Assembly (NCBI RefSeq): GCF_004768785.1
Contig: NZ_SRMQ01000003.1
Location: 211,482 to 275,481 of the forward strand
Length of the DNA: 64,000 nt
Direction of reading: 5' to 3'
Source of the DNA: Caproiciproducens galactitolivorans
GTDB lineage: Bacteria > Bacillota > Clostridia > Oscillospirales > Acutalibacteraceae
Shown: positions 42,858 through 56,505 of the stretch, one piece after another
Position numbering within the stretch: the first letter of the stretch is position 1
How the letters are laid out: every line of letters begins with the position of its first letter
Notes under the pieces: model-generated
What the model saw: the letters and a program-made list of their open reading frames with translations, nothing else
Databases searched by the model: none
Told to the model about the DNA's origin: nothing
Translations under genes and position numbers: made by a program

Positions 42858-43889
42858 TTGGAGTTAAGCGAACGAAAAAGAAAAATATTAGCGGCCGTAG
42901 TGGAACTATACATTGAAACCGGGGAACCGGTTGGATCCAAGGCGCTTTGCGACAACCTTGATTTCACCGTTTCCTCCGCAACGGTTCGCAACGAAATGAG
43001 TGAGCTTGCCGAAATGGGGCTGCTGGAGCAGCCGCACACATCGGCCGGAAGGGTGCCTTGCCAGAAAGGCTACCGCGTTTACATTGACACGTTGATGAAA
43101 AAGCGTCCGGTTACAAAAGAGGAACAGCGCTACATTGACAGTCTGCTGCTCCCCAGCGCATACGACCCGGAAAAGCTGCTCGACGGCGTGGCCCGCGCGC
43201 TGGCGGGGATGACCAAATACGCGGCGGTTTCCACAAAGCCGGGCGGCAGCGGCGCCGATATTCGCGCGATTCAGTTCGTGCAGACCAGCCGGCGCACCGC
43301 GATGGCAATCATCATGACTTCGACGGGCACCATGAAAAGCCGTGTTTTCCACTGCGATTTTGACCTTACACCCGATATCCTGCGCGTGTTCTTCCGGGTG
43401 CTGAACGAAAAGCTTGCCGGCCTTCCGGTGGCAACGGTCACGCCCGCGTATATCCAGTCGCTTGCGGCGTCCCTCGGCGAAATGACTATGCTGATGAGCG
43501 ACGCGCTGATGGCGGTGCTGGACGTGGCGCAGGATTTAATGCAGACCGAGGTTTGCCTTGACGGGGAAATGAATCTGCTGTACCACAACGACCTTGGGCA
43601 GTCGGAAATCCGGCGCATTATGGATTTTCTCTCCCGGCCGCAGGAGCTTTCCCGCCTTTTATTGCAACAGACAAACGGGTTAAAGGTTTTAATCGGCAAA
43701 GAAACGCACCGCCCGGAGCTGAGCGAATCCAGCGTAATCGTTTCACGGTATAACGTGGCAGGCCGGGAAGCGGGCGCGATTGCAATTATCGGGCCGACGC
43801 GCATGAACTACGGAAAAATCATGTCCAATATAGAGTATCTCTCCGGCTCTGTCGGAAGAATGCTGACGGAGTTGTTGGATATGGAATAG
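42858..43889 (+). CDS. hrcA: Heat-inducible transcription repressor HrcA
   Basis: The 343-residue protein has the N-terminal winged helix (LSERKRKILAAVVELYIETG, VSSATVRNEMSELAEMG) and the HrcA GAF-like domain. It represses its own operon through the CIRCE site upstream. The start is TTG 42858 after AGAGGTG; a GTG three codons earlier overlaps that site. Confidence 0.96.
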   Translation: MELSERKRKILAAVVELYIETGEPVGSKALCDNLDFTVSSATVRNEMSELAEMGLLEQPHTSAGRVPCQKGYRVYIDTLMKKRPVTKEEQRYIDSLLLPSAYDPEKLLDGVARALAGMTKYAAVSTKPGGSGADIRAIQFVQTSRRTAMAIIMTSTGTMKSRVFHCDFDLTPDILRVFFRVLNEKLAGLPVATVTPAYIQSLAASLGEMTMLMSDALMAVLDVAQDLMQTEVCLDGEMNLLYHNDLGQSEIRRIMDFLSRPQELSRLLLQQTNGLKVLIGKETHRPELSESSVIVSRYNVAGREAGAIAIIGPTRMNYGKIMSNIEYLSGSVGRMLTELLDME

Positions 43890-43904
43890 AAAGGGGCTAC
43901 GGTT

Positions 43905-44570
43905 TTGGATAAAGAGCGTATAGACCAAAAGGATAAGCGAGAAGAAGCGGCGCAGCCGCAGAATCATGAAGCAGAGGTACAGGAAGGAAAAGATACTTCG
44001 CAGGAAAAGACGGTTGAAACGCAGGGCGGACAGCCGCAAGAGGCTTCAGAAAAAAAGGCTTCGAAAGAAAAAACGTCTGAAAAGCAAGGCAGTAAGCCGG
44101 AAGAAAAGGCACCGGCGGACGAAACAAAGGAACAGCTTGAAAAAGCGCAGGAAGAATTGAAAAAGCAGAAAGAAATCCTGCTGCGTACAGCCGCGGAATA
44201 CGACAATTACCGCAAACGCACGGAGCGCGAGAAAGCGGCGGTTTACACCGACGCGACAGCAGCGGCGGTTACGGAATTCCTTGGGGTTGCCGACAACCTT
44301 GAGCGGGCGCTGGAACAAAAGGAGTGCAGCGTTGAGGATTTGCGCAAGGGCGTTGAAATGGTCCAGACACAGTTGATAAAAGCGCTTTCCAAGCTGGGTG
44401 TAGAGCCGATGGGCAAGGCTGGGGAAACATTCGACCCCGATTTGCACAACGCGGTTTCGCATATTGAGGATGAAAACGCCGGGGAAAACACAATTACCCA
44501 GGTGTTCCTGAAAGGCTATAAAATCGGCGATAAGGTAATTCGCCACGCGATGGTTCAGGTTGCAAACTAA
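43905..44570 (+). CDS. grpE: Nucleotide exchange factor GrpE
   Basis: The 221-residue protein has a long, charged, disordered N-terminus (about 1-75, Glu/Lys/Gln), the coiled coil, and the beta-domain (AAEYDNYRKRTEREK; VFLKGYKIGDKVIRHAMVQVA). It releases ADP from DnaK. TTG start with AAAGGGG; 15 bp after hrcA. Confidence 0.96.
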   Translation: MDKERIDQKDKREEAAQPQNHEAEVQEGKDTSQEKTVETQGGQPQEASEKKASKEKTSEKQGSKPEEKAPADETKEQLEKAQEELKKQKEILLRTAAEYDNYRKRTEREKAAVYTDATAAAVTEFLGVADNLERALEQKECSVEDLRKGVEMVQTQLIKALSKLGVEPMGKAGETFDPDLHNAVSHIEDENAGENTITQVFLKGYKIGDKVIRHAMVQVAN

Positions 44571-44622
44571 CCTTTTTATATAGAAGTTTCCATGAATTTT
44601 TTATTGAACTGAACTGAATTGA

Positions 44623-46473
<1,851 letters not shown>

Positions 46474-46486
46474 TCGTCTTTTTAGC

Positions 46487-46594
46487 AATGAAGAATGATT
46501 CTTGATTGATGAATCTGTGGCAGCCAGCTTCCCGAAAGGGGAGCTGGCAATCATGGATTGAAAGGCAGTTTTCGCCGCAGAGTCATCCTTCATT
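46487..46594. repeat. MITE-like element between dnaK and dnaJ
   Basis: Imperfect 15-bp terminal inverted repeats (AATGAAGAATGATTC and GAGTCATCCTTCATT, 13 of 15 matching) enclose an 11-bp GAAA-loop hairpin GCCAGCTTCCC/GGGGAGCTGGC at 46523-46548. No coding capacity. The hairpin could attenuate dnaJ transcription. Confidence 0.55.
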
Positions 46595-46627
46595 TGTCAT
46601 TTTTCATTTTTTTAGGAGTGATTAGGA

Positions 46628-47776
46628 TTGGCTGATAAAAGGGATTATTATGAGGTGATGGGTGTACCCAAAAATGCCACGGATGCGGAAATTAAGAAAG
46701 CGTACCGCAAACTGGCGAAAAAATATCACCCCGACCTGAACCCGGGGGATAAAGCGGCGGAAGCAAAATTTAAGGAATTAAATGAAGCATATGAAGTGCT
46801 TTCCGATAAGGATAAAAGAGCCCGGTACGACCAATTCGGTCACGCGGGTGTGGACCCCAATTTTGGCGGCGGCACGGGCGGAGGAAGCCCGTTCACCGGC
46901 GATATTGACCTGGGCGACATATTCGACAGCTTTTTCGGCGGCGGATTCGGCGGATTCGGCAGGCGTACCGTAAACCCCAACGCGCCGCGCCGCGGCAGCG
47001 ACACCGAAACCACCGTGAACATAAGCTTTGAAGAAGCGGCGAAGGGCTGTAAGAAAACGATTACTTTCCAGAAGATTGACACCTGCGACATTTGCGGCGG
47101 TAGCGGAGCGGAAAAGGGTACTTCCGCTAGAACCTGCCCGAATTGTAACGGAACCGGGCAGGTGCGGATCAGCCAACGCACGCCGTTCGGTGTGGTGCAG
47201 ACCAGCCGGAGCTGCGACCGGTGCGGTGGTACGGGCCGGGTTATCGATACCCCCTGCTCGGCCTGCGGCGGCAAAGGCAGAGTGCGCAAATCCAAAACCA
47301 TTGAAATCAATATTCCGGCGGGAATTGACAACGAACAGATTCTGAATGTGGGCGGACAGGGAAACGCAGGAAGCAACGGCGGCCCTGCCGGCGACCTGCA
47401 TGTATATGTGAATGTCCGCCCCCACCCGATTTTTGAGCGCCGGGGCAACGACGTTTGGTGCGAGGTTCCGATTACCTTTACACAGGCCGCGCTCGGCGCG
47501 GAGGTCGTCGTACCAACCATCGACGGACGCGTTAGTTATCAGGTACGGGAAGGAACCCAGCCGGGCGATGTATTTAAGCTGAAAGGCAAAGGAATCCCGC
47601 GCATCGGCGGCCACGGGCGCGGCGACCAGTATGTCCGTATGACGATTGAAGTTCCAAAGAACCTTTCTCCAAGGCAGAAATCCCTGTTACAGGATTTTGA
47701 CAATGTGGCTGAGGATAAGAATTACCAAAAGCGCAAGAGCTTTTTTGATAAGATTAAAGATATGTTTGGAGAATAA
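46628..47776 (+). CDS. dnaJ: Chaperone DnaJ (Hsp40, type I)
   Basis: The 382-residue protein has a J-domain with HPD ([11 protein letters not shown]), a Gly/Phe linker, four CxxCxGxG-type zinc repeats ([32 protein letters not shown]), and the C-terminal substrate-binding domain. TTG start after AGGAG. Last gene of the CIRCE operon. Confidence 0.97.
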   Translation: MADKRDYYEVMGVPKNATDAEIKKAYRKLAKKYHPDLNPGDKAAEAKFKELNEAYEVLSDKDKRARYDQFGHAGVDPNFGGGTGGGSPFTGDIDLGDIFDSFFGGGFGGFGRRTVNPNAPRRGSDTETTVNISFEEAAKGCKKTITFQKIDTCDICGGSGAEKGTSARTCPNCNGTGQVRISQRTPFGVVQTSRSCDRCGGTGRVIDTPCSACGGKGRVRKSKTIEINIPAGIDNEQILNVGGQGNAGSNGGPAGDLHVYVNVRPHPIFERRGNDVWCEVPITFTQAALGAEVVVPTIDGRVSYQVREGTQPGDVFKLKGKGIPRIGGHGRGDQYVRMTIEVPKNLSPRQKSLLQDFDNVAEDKNYQKRKSFFDKIKDMFGE

Positions 47777-47788
47777 TCCGAAAAAGGG

Positions 47789-47817
47789 AAAGCCCGCATT
47801 TGCGGGCTTTCTTTTTT
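47789..47817 (+). terminator. Terminator of the heat-shock operon
   Basis: A perfect 9-bp AAAGCCCGC / GCGGGCTTT stem is followed by CTTTTTT. Confidence 0.92.
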
Positions 47818-47913
47818 GTTATTTTCTCTTTCGAGGGAAATTTACGGGATGGAACACCGGTGTATTGAGAGGAAGTTTCCTCGCATAAAATGAATTAACA
47901 TCGGGGGAGAAAA

Positions 47914-48546
47914 ATGCAAAGGACGAAAGGAATTGACGTTTCCCATCATCAGGGGGTCATTGATTTTCGGAAAGTAAAGGCTTCCGGAATCGGGTTTGTC
48001 ATGCTGCGCGCTGGGTACGGTTGGGAGAAGTGGCCGAAGCAGACCGACAGGATGTTTTACAGGAATTACAAAAATGCCGTGGCGGCGGGGCTGCCCTGTG
48101 GGGCGTATCATTACAGCTATGCAAAAACCATCAGCGACGCGCAGAAGGAGGCGGATTTTTTCCTGAATATCATCAAGGGCTGCCGGCTGGAATACCCCGC
48201 TGCGTTCGATTTGGAGGATCCGACGCAAGCGGGGCTGGGGCGTACGGCGCTGACCGGTATTGCGGACGCGTTTTGCAGGAAAATGGAGCAGGCGGGCTAT
48301 TATGTATGCCTTTATACCAATCCGGATTGGATGAAGAACCGGCTTGACATGAAGTACCTTTCACGGTATGACCTGTGGATTGCGCGTTACGGAAGGGAAC
48401 CGGCTGCCGGTACGGCGGGAATGTGGCAGTACACCAACGCCGGAAAGGTGGACGGAGTGAAAACATGGGTAGACATGGATATCGCCTACCGGAATTACCC
48501 GCAGCTGATGCGAAAAGTTGGGTTGAACGGCTTTTCAAAGGGGTAG
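47914..48546 (+). CDS. GH25 lysozyme (phage-type endolysin)
   Basis: The 210-residue protein is a single GH25 catalytic domain: KGIDVSHHQGVIDFRKV, the acidic pair in AAFDLEDP, and GMWQYTNAG. There is no signal peptide and no separate wall-binding domain. It cleaves the MurNAc-GlcNAc bond and would need the holin downstream to reach the wall. It is followed within a few bases by XhlA-like and holin genes, forming a complete lysis cassette without other phage genes. Confidence 0.9.
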   Translation: MQRTKGIDVSHHQGVIDFRKVKASGIGFVMLRAGYGWEKWPKQTDRMFYRNYKNAVAAGLPCGAYHYSYAKTISDAQKEADFFLNIIKGCRLEYPAAFDLEDPTQAGLGRTALTGIADAFCRKMEQAGYYVCLYTNPDWMKNRLDMKYLSRYDLWIARYGREPAAGTAGMWQYTNAGKVDGVKTWVDMDIAYRNYPQLMRKVGLNGFSKG

Positions 48547-48549
48547 GCC

Positions 48550-48870
48550 ATGGAAATGCTGAATGAACAAATCTGTTTACAGCGGCAGAAAATGATTGAC
48601 GAGCGCTGCCGCCGCGGGCGAAAAGATATTGAAAAGCTGGAAACAAAGCAGGAAGAAGGTGAAAGACGGAGCCAGAAGCTGGAGGAACTCAATATTAAAA
48701 TGGGGGAAATCCTGAAAAATCATGATGAAAAAATTTTAAATCATGACAAAAGAATCGGGAAGCTGGAAACCGTTTCGGGGGACCGCTGGAATTCCGTGGT
48801 GAATTTCACGCTTGCGGGCGTGGTAGGGGCGCTGGTGGCCGCCGCCATGCACATGCTTTTAGGAGGCTGA
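48550..48870 (+). CDS. XhlA-like coiled-coil membrane protein of the lysis cassette
   Basis: The 106-residue protein has a long Glu/Lys/Arg coiled coil (about 10-75) and one C-terminal membrane helix (VVNFTLAGVVGALVAAAMHM), the layout of hemolysin XhlA/phage lysis-associated proteins. It begins 3 bp after the lysozyme stop. Confidence 0.75.
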   Translation: MEMLNEQICLQRQKMIDERCRRGRKDIEKLETKQEEGERRSQKLEELNIKMGEILKNHDEKILNHDKRIGKLETVSGDRWNSVVNFTLAGVVGALVAAAMHMLLGG

Positions 48871-48873
48871 AAA

Positions 48874-49161
48874 ATGGAATACTTCGGTTTGTTTTTATTG
48901 GCAGTTGTTGTGGAAGGTGTTATTACCTATGTAAAGGAGTTTTTTGTAAATGGGAATTTCAAATGGGAAATGCTGATTTCGATTCTGCTCGGCGTGTTTG
49001 TGGCTGTGGCGTATGGGGTCGATATGCTGGCCATGCTGGGTATGAAAACAGGCATCCCGTATATCGGCAGCATCCTGACCGGAATTTTAATCAGCCGCGG
49101 AAGCAACTATGTCTGCGATCTGGTGAAAACCCTGACCGCCGCGCGGAGTACGGGAAAATAA
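48874..49161 (+). CDS. Phage-type holin
   Basis: The 95-residue protein has two to three hydrophobic helices (about 3-22, 32-50, 62-75) and a short basic tail, fitting small phage holins (LISILLGVFVAVAYGVDML). It starts 3 bp after the XhlA-like gene and is preceded by GGAGG. It would form the membrane hole that releases the endolysin. Confidence 0.75.
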   Translation: MEYFGLFLLAVVVEGVITYVKEFFVNGNFKWEMLISILLGVFVAVAYGVDMLAMLGMKTGIPYIGSILTGILISRGSNYVCDLVKTLTAARSTGK

Positions 49162-49165
49162 GCAA

Positions 49166-49200
49166 AACAGCGGATCACCCAAAACGGGCGATCCGCTGTT
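49166..49200. terminator. Bidirectional terminator between the lysis cassette and secA
   Basis: An 11-bp AACAGCGGATC / GATCCGCTGTT stem lies between convergent genes, with T-rich sequence after it on the plus strand. Confidence 0.8.
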
Positions 49201-49211
49201 ATTTTATCCCT

Positions 49212-51956
<2,745 letters not shown>

Positions 51957-52144
51957 GGAATCCACCTCAATATTTATAAGAATAATGTTTCTGATTTAAA
52001 ACCATAGACAAAAGCATTATAGCATAGAGAAGTATAAAAAGAAAGAATATTTCGTGAACAATGAACGCCGCAGAACGCGTTCCGGTTAAATCCGGCGGGA
52101 CATTTTGGTGCATGTTAAATTTTTAATTATTAAAGGGTTTCCTA

Positions 52145-52173
52145 TTGCTAATAGCGGGAAAATATTCTATAAT
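52145..52173 (+). promoter_or_regulatory. Promoter of the Fe-S scaffold/GGGtGRT operon
   Basis: TTGCTA is followed after 17 bp by TATAAT. The stretch 51957-52228 contains no gene. Confidence 0.65.
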
Positions 52174-52186
52174 AAACCTTGATACG

Positions 52187-52199
52187 TTGGTTTAACCAA
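52187..52199. promoter_or_regulatory. 13-bp palindrome at the start of the transcript, candidate operator
   Basis: TTGGTT-T-AACCAA lies 13-25 bp downstream of the -10 box, overlapping the expected transcription start region. Confidence 0.45.
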
Positions 52200-52228
52200 A
52201 GGATACTGAAACCGAAAGGAGTACCGAT

Positions 52229-52921
52229 ATGAATTATTCCCCAGAAGTGGAAAGAATGTGTACTGTTACTAAAGGCCCGAAACACGGTCCGGCACCGATC
52301 CCGGAAGAAGGGAAATGGGTAAAAGCCTATGAAATTAAAGACATATCCGGTCTGAGCCACGGCGTTGGCTGGTGCGCTCCGCAGCAGGGCGCCTGCAAGC
52401 TTACATTAAATGTAAAAGAAGGTATTGTACAGGAGGCTCTGGTTGAGACGATCGGCTGCTCCGGCATGACCCACTCCGCCGCTATGGCCGCCGAAATCCT
52501 GCCGGGCAAAACACTACTTGAGTGCCTGAATACCGACCTTGTCTGCGACGCGATCAACGTTGCCATGCGTGAAGTTTTCAAGCAGATCGTTTACGGACGC
52601 AGCCAGACTGCTTTCTCTGAGGACGGGCTTCCGATCGGTGCAGGTCTTGAAGATCTGGGCAAGGGCCTTCGTTCCCAGGTCGGCACCATGTACAGCACCG
52701 GCAAGAAGGGCGTCCGCTATATGGAAATGGCGGAGGGCTACGTTTTAAAAATCGCTCTGGATGAAAATAACGAAGTTATCGGCTATCAGTTTGTCAAACT
52801 TGGTAAGATGATGGAAGATATTCGTCACGGCATGAGCCCCGACGAGGCATACAAGAAAAACATCGGTCAGTACGGCCGCTTCGACAACGCGGCAAAGTAC
52901 ATTGATCCGCGTGAAGAATAA
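52229..52921 (+). CDS. Iron-sulfur cluster assembly scaffold-like protein (GGGtGRT partner)
   Basis: The 230-residue protein has a NifU/SufU-like core with conserved cysteines in GVGWCAPQQGACKLTL and IGCSGMTHSAAMAA. It is larger than IscU and is consistently found beside GGGtGRT genes in anaerobes. Cluster scaffolding is inferred from the fold. AAAGGAG lies 7 nt before the ATG. The next gene starts 27 bp later. Confidence 0.82.
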   Translation: MNYSPEVERMCTVTKGPKHGPAPIPEEGKWVKAYEIKDISGLSHGVGWCAPQQGACKLTLNVKEGIVQEALVETIGCSGMTHSAAMAAEILPGKTLLECLNTDLVCDAINVAMREVFKQIVYGRSQTAFSEDGLPIGAGLEDLGKGLRSQVGTMYSTGKKGVRYMEMAEGYVLKIALDENNEVIGYQFVKLGKMMEDIRHGMSPDEAYKKNIGQYGRFDNAAKYIDPREE

Positions 52922-52948
52922 AAAGACCATAAAGGAGGACGAAACTAG

Positions 52949-53956
52949 ATGGCGAACGATGTCAAGTTTGAAGGTAAAGAAAGAAGAATGGCCAAAATAG
53001 AAAAGTGCCTTGCCGAGTATGGCCTTGCCAGCCTCGAAGAAGCACGCGATCTTTGCCTTTCGAAAAATATAGATGTAGAGAAAATCGTAAAGGGCGTTCA
53101 GCCGATCGCGTTTGAGAACGCGACATGGGCTTATACCCTTGGCTGTGCCGTCGCACTAAAATCGGATGTGAAGTCCGCCGCAGAGGCTTCCGAGAAAATC
53201 GGAATCGGCCTGGAGGCTTTCTGTGTTCCCGGCTCCGTTGCCGAACAGAGAAAGGTCGGCCTTGGCCACGGCAATCTTGGCGCAATGCTTCTTCGCGATG
53301 AAACAAGGTGCTTTGCTTTCCTCGCGGGCCACGAATCTTTCGCGGCTGCGGAAGGCGCAATCGGCATTGCCCGTACCGCGAACCGTGCCCGTAAAGAGCC
53401 GCTCCGCATTATCCTGAACGGCCTTGGCAAGGATGCGGCGTATATCATTTCCAGAATTAACGGCTTTACTTATGTTAAAACGGATTTTGATTTCTTCAAC
53501 GACAAGCTGAATATCCTTGAGGAGAAAGCCTTCTCCGATGGCGAGCGCGCGGCTGTAAAATGCTATGGCGCAAACGACGTCCGCGAGGGCGTGGCCATCA
53601 TGCAGCACGAGGGGGTTGACGTTTCCATTACCGGTAACTCCACCAACCCGGTCCGTTTCCAGCACCTTGTTGCAGGCACCTACAAGAAGTGGGCGCAGGA
53701 AAACGGCAAGAAGTATTTCTCCGTTGCAAGTGGCGGCGGAACAGGCCGTACCCTGCATCCGGACAACATGGGCGCCGGTCCTGCTTCCTATGGCTTGACC
53801 GACTCTCTGGGCCGCGTACACGGCGACGCGCAGTTCGCGGGTTCCTCTTCCGTTCCTGCGCATGTTGAAATGATGGGCCTGATTGGCATGGGCAACAACC
53901 CGATGGTTGGCGCTACAGTTGCCTGTGCGGTTGCGGTTTACGAAGCATCAAAATAA
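52949..53956 (+). CDS. GGGtGRT protein
   Basis: The 335-residue protein carries the namesake motif in ASGGGTGRTLHPDNMG, plus AEQRKVGLGHGNLGAML and FAGSSSVPAHVEMMG. The family is widespread in anaerobic Firmicutes, always next to a scaffold-like gene, but has no established reaction. AAAGGAGG lies 9 nt before the ATG. Codon use suggests strong expression. Confidence 0.9.
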   Translation: MANDVKFEGKERRMAKIEKCLAEYGLASLEEARDLCLSKNIDVEKIVKGVQPIAFENATWAYTLGCAVALKSDVKSAAEASEKIGIGLEAFCVPGSVAEQRKVGLGHGNLGAMLLRDETRCFAFLAGHESFAAAEGAIGIARTANRARKEPLRIILNGLGKDAAYIISRINGFTYVKTDFDFFNDKLNILEEKAFSDGERAAVKCYGANDVREGVAIMQHEGVDVSITGNSTNPVRFQHLVAGTYKKWAQENGKKYFSVASGGGTGRTLHPDNMGAGPASYGLTDSLGRVHGDAQFAGSSSVPAHVEMMGLIGMGNNPMVGATVACAVAVYEASK

Positions 53957-54032
53957 TTCTTATAAGCAAAAAGACTGTGAAATTTTATTTATCCGGCGGT
54001 GCCGGATGAAACAAATTTGTAATTAGTCTGAA

Positions 54033-54060
54033 AAGGGTATGACAGTTTTGTCATACCCTT
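54033..54060 (+). terminator. Terminator of the GGGtGRT operon
   Basis: A perfect 12-bp AAGGGTATGACA / TGTCATACCCTT stem with a GTTT loop is followed by ATTTTTGTCTTTT. Confidence 0.85.
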
Positions 54061-54194
54061 ATTTTTGTCTTTTAAACGAGTGCAATTGGGGTTATAATAG
54101 ACAGGTATCTGTAATATATTTATTATAGAAAGCAATTTTATAAACGGCTTGTTGTATTTACATAAATGGGGACATAACACGGGGTGCTCTTTTG

Positions 54195-55094
54195 ATGCAG
54201 GTATACAGGAGGAAAAGGCGGGTAAGACTGTTTATCCGCAGGACGATTGTCTGCGTCGTTCTAGCGGGTATTCTTTATATCGTGGGGCTGGGAGCGGCAG
54301 CTTCCATTAGAAAAATCAACAGTTTGCTTCAGCAAAGCGGACAAACCGGTTCTTCCGAAACGGAAGGCGTTTCCAGACCGGTTTCCAGCAAAAAGCCGGA
54401 AAGCGGCGGGAAGGCAAGCTCTGGGGCGGAATCCGCCGAAAGCAGCAGGGCGGCGGATTCCAGGCAGCAATCGTTCGCTGCCGGCGAAAGCGCGCCCGGC
54501 GCACCGACCGGGTATTTCCGTGACGCCGTGCTGATCGGCGACAGCCGCACGGAAGGCCTGCGCAACTATGACGTGCTTGACGGCGCGACCTATTATGCGG
54601 CAAAAGGGCTGATGGTAAATACAGCGTTTACAAAACCGGCAATTGATGTGGGCGGAAAGAAGCTGACGGTTGTGCAGGCGCTCCAGAAAAAGAAGTTCGG
54701 GAAAGTGTACATCATGTTTGGCATAAACGAGCTTGGCTGGAGCAGTTCGGCAGCCTTTATCAGCGATTATGGAAAACTGATCGACGCCATAAAAAAATCC
54801 CAGCCAAAGGCGGAGATATTCGTTCAGTCCATCCTGCCGGTTTCCGAGAAAAAATCCAGTTCGGACAAGGTCTATAATAACCAGAAAATTGCTTCCTTTA
54901 ATAAACAGATTCAAGAAATGGCAAAGAAAAAGGGTGTACAGTATCTTGCGGTGGATACGGCGGTCAGCGACCCAAACGGAAATCTGCCTGCGGACGCTTC
55001 CACCGACGGGGTACACCTAAACAAGGAATATTGCAAGAAGTGGTGCGGGTATTTAATCGCCAGCGCCGGGGAAAGGAATTGGAAAACAACATGA
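54195..55094 (+). CDS. SGNH/GDSL-family hydrolase, membrane-anchored
   Basis: The 299-residue protein has an N-terminal anchor (about 18-38, TIVCVVLAGILYIVGLGAA), a Ser/Glu-rich linker and an extracytoplasmic SGNH domain: GDSRTEGL (nucleophile Ser), MFGINELGW (Asn), and DGVHLN (Asp/His). Such enzymes remove or add acyl groups on cell-wall polymers. The ATG 54195 or TTG 54192 both fit the GGGGTG site. Its stop overlaps the next ATG (ATGA). Confidence 0.85.
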   Translation: MQVYRRKRRVRLFIRRTIVCVVLAGILYIVGLGAAASIRKINSLLQQSGQTGSSETEGVSRPVSSKKPESGGKASSGAESAESSRAADSRQQSFAAGESAPGAPTGYFRDAVLIGDSRTEGLRNYDVLDGATYYAAKGLMVNTAFTKPAIDVGGKKLTVVQALQKKKFGKVYIMFGINELGWSSSAAFISDYGKLIDAIKKSQPKAEIFVQSILPVSEKKSSSDKVYNNQKIASFNKQIQEMAKKKGVQYLAVDTAVSDPNGNLPADASTDGVHLNKEYCKKWCGYLIASAGERNWKTT

Positions 55095-55552
55095 AAAGAA
55101 TTTTACTGTTTGCATTGTCGGCGGCGATTTTACTGTGCGCGGGCTGCGCTTCCAAAGCGGTGAAAACACTGGATACCCAGGAGGTAGCCAACAAGCTGCT
55201 TTCGGCCGTTCCATTTGCCGACCAGATGTCGCAGATCGAATCGGAAACCGCGCTTCAGCTTTACGGGCTGGACGAAAGCACGGTGGCGAAATCAGCCGTA
55301 TATGAAAGCACAGGGGCAACCGCCGAGGAGGTTGCGGTGTTTGAAGCAAAAGACGAAAAAACCGCGAAAAAGGTAAAGGAAGCCGCCCAAAAGCGGATTG
55401 AGAACCAGCGGGAAGGGTTTAAGGACTATCAGCCGAAGGAAATGGAGAAGTTGAAATCCCCTGTTCTGGTAACCAGCGGGAAATATGTGATTCTCTGCGT
55501 ATCTGATCAAAACAGCACCGCACAGAAAATCATTGACAGCTATATAAAATAA
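55091..55552 (+). CDS. DUF4358-type lipoprotein
   Basis: The 153-residue protein has a lipoprotein signal (RILLFALSAAILLCAGC, Cys 18) and a small domain with QLYGLDESTVAKSAVY and EEVAVFEAKDE, typical of DUF4358. This family repeatedly follows SGNH or MBOAT acyltransferase genes in Clostridia; its role is unknown. It is translationally coupled to the SGNH hydrolase. Confidence 0.85.
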   Translation: MKRILLFALSAAILLCAGCASKAVKTLDTQEVANKLLSAVPFADQMSQIESETALQLYGLDESTVAKSAVYESTGATAEEVAVFEAKDEKTAKKVKEAAQKRIENQREGFKDYQPKEMEKLKSPVLVTSGKYVILCVSDQNSTAQKIIDSYIK

Positions 55553-55558
55553 AAAAAC

Positions 55559-55607
55559 GGAAGAGTTTAAATCCCATATTGCACGGGAATGAACTCTTCC
55601 TTTTGTT
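55559..55607 (+). terminator. Terminator of the SGNH/DUF4358 operon
   Basis: GGAAGAGTT / AACTCTTCC arms enclose an inner ATCCC/GGGAAT pairing and are followed by TTTTGTTTTG. Confidence 0.8.
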
Positions 55608-55651
55608 TTGATGGGTTAAAGCGGATACAGGGCTGTTTGCGGGCTGCAAAA

Positions 55652-55698
55652 CACCCTTTTCGTTAGACAGTAACCGAACCGAAATAACGAAAAGGGTG
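55652..55698. terminator. 14-bp inverted repeat downstream of the DUF4489 gene
   Basis: CACCCTTTTCGTTA and TAACGAAAAGGGTG are perfect arms around a 19-nt loop. On the minus strand TTTTG follows. The loop is long for an intrinsic terminator. Confidence 0.45.
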
Positions 55699-55752
55699 CA
55701 GTTAACGAAGGGGCTTGCTTTCCATATAGGGTTTATGCCAGAATCGGAAGGA

Positions 55753-56394
55753 TCAGTCGTCGCACAGCCCTTGCGCAAGGGCGCTTAAATCGGGCTTAAC
55801 GACTCTTAATGAATCAAAATCGCCTTCAAATTCTCTGCCGCTTACGACCATTTTATATTCACAGCAACCCGGACAAACCTTGTCACAGAATGTTACCGTA
55901 AAGGGTTCGCTGAATTCCACTTCCAGCCGGTCGTCCCCTTCAATTTCAAATCTCTTTAAATATCTCCAGCTCTGGACACATTCCTTCTGGCCGTCGCAAA
56001 TCCTTATCAACTCAAACAATAAGTCGGCTTCAAGCTCTTTTTGGCCGAATGGCCTTGCATCAATATTGTCCCCACAATGTTTTTCCGTTTCCGCATCCAG
56101 ATAGATAATGCTGGAAAATTCAATTTTCACAATGGGTCGGAATAAGCAGGTGGTATCCACCAGAACGGAATCCAAAACAAAAAACTGATGTTCTTCTACG
56201 CGCCCGCCGTCAATTTCAAATATCGCGTCTTCCGGGTGGTTTCCGCATTCAAGTAATATTTTTTTAGGCGCAGGGTGTTTTGGGGCAGAACAGAAGTTTT
56301 CTCCCTTCTCTTTGTATTTCACCCGCTCCTTTTCCCTGTCTTTACTTTCGTCGCAGTAATAAATGCCGTTATTTGTATAACCCACGTAATACAC
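55753..56394 (-). CDS. DUF4489 domain protein
   Basis: The 213-residue protein has KKILLECGNHPEDAIFEI and VDTTCLFRPIVKIEFSSIIY followed by FELIRICDG and TVTFCDKVCPGCCEYKM. This Cys-rich beta pattern is characteristic of DUF4489, common in Clostridia. There is no signal peptide. Function unknown; spore-coat or surface association has been suggested only by analogy and is not supported here. Confidence 0.8.
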   Translation of the reverse strand: MYYVGYTNNGIYYCDESKDREKERVKYKEKGENFCSAPKHPAPKKILLECGNHPEDAIFEIDGGRVEEHQFFVLDSVLVDTTCLFRPIVKIEFSSIIYLDAETEKHCGDNIDARPFGQKELEADLLFELIRICDGQKECVQSWRYLKRFEIEGDDRLEVEFSEPFTVTFCDKVCPGCCEYKMVVSGREFEGDFDSLRVVKPDLSALAQGLCDD

Positions 56395-56505
56395 TCCTAT
56401 TTATAAAATTATAGAGCTTTTACCTGGTTTATATTATTCATATCAACGGTAACAGGTTCCATAGACTCTTACCGAATCCGTCTCGCAAAATGTTGTTAAT
56501 CGCCG

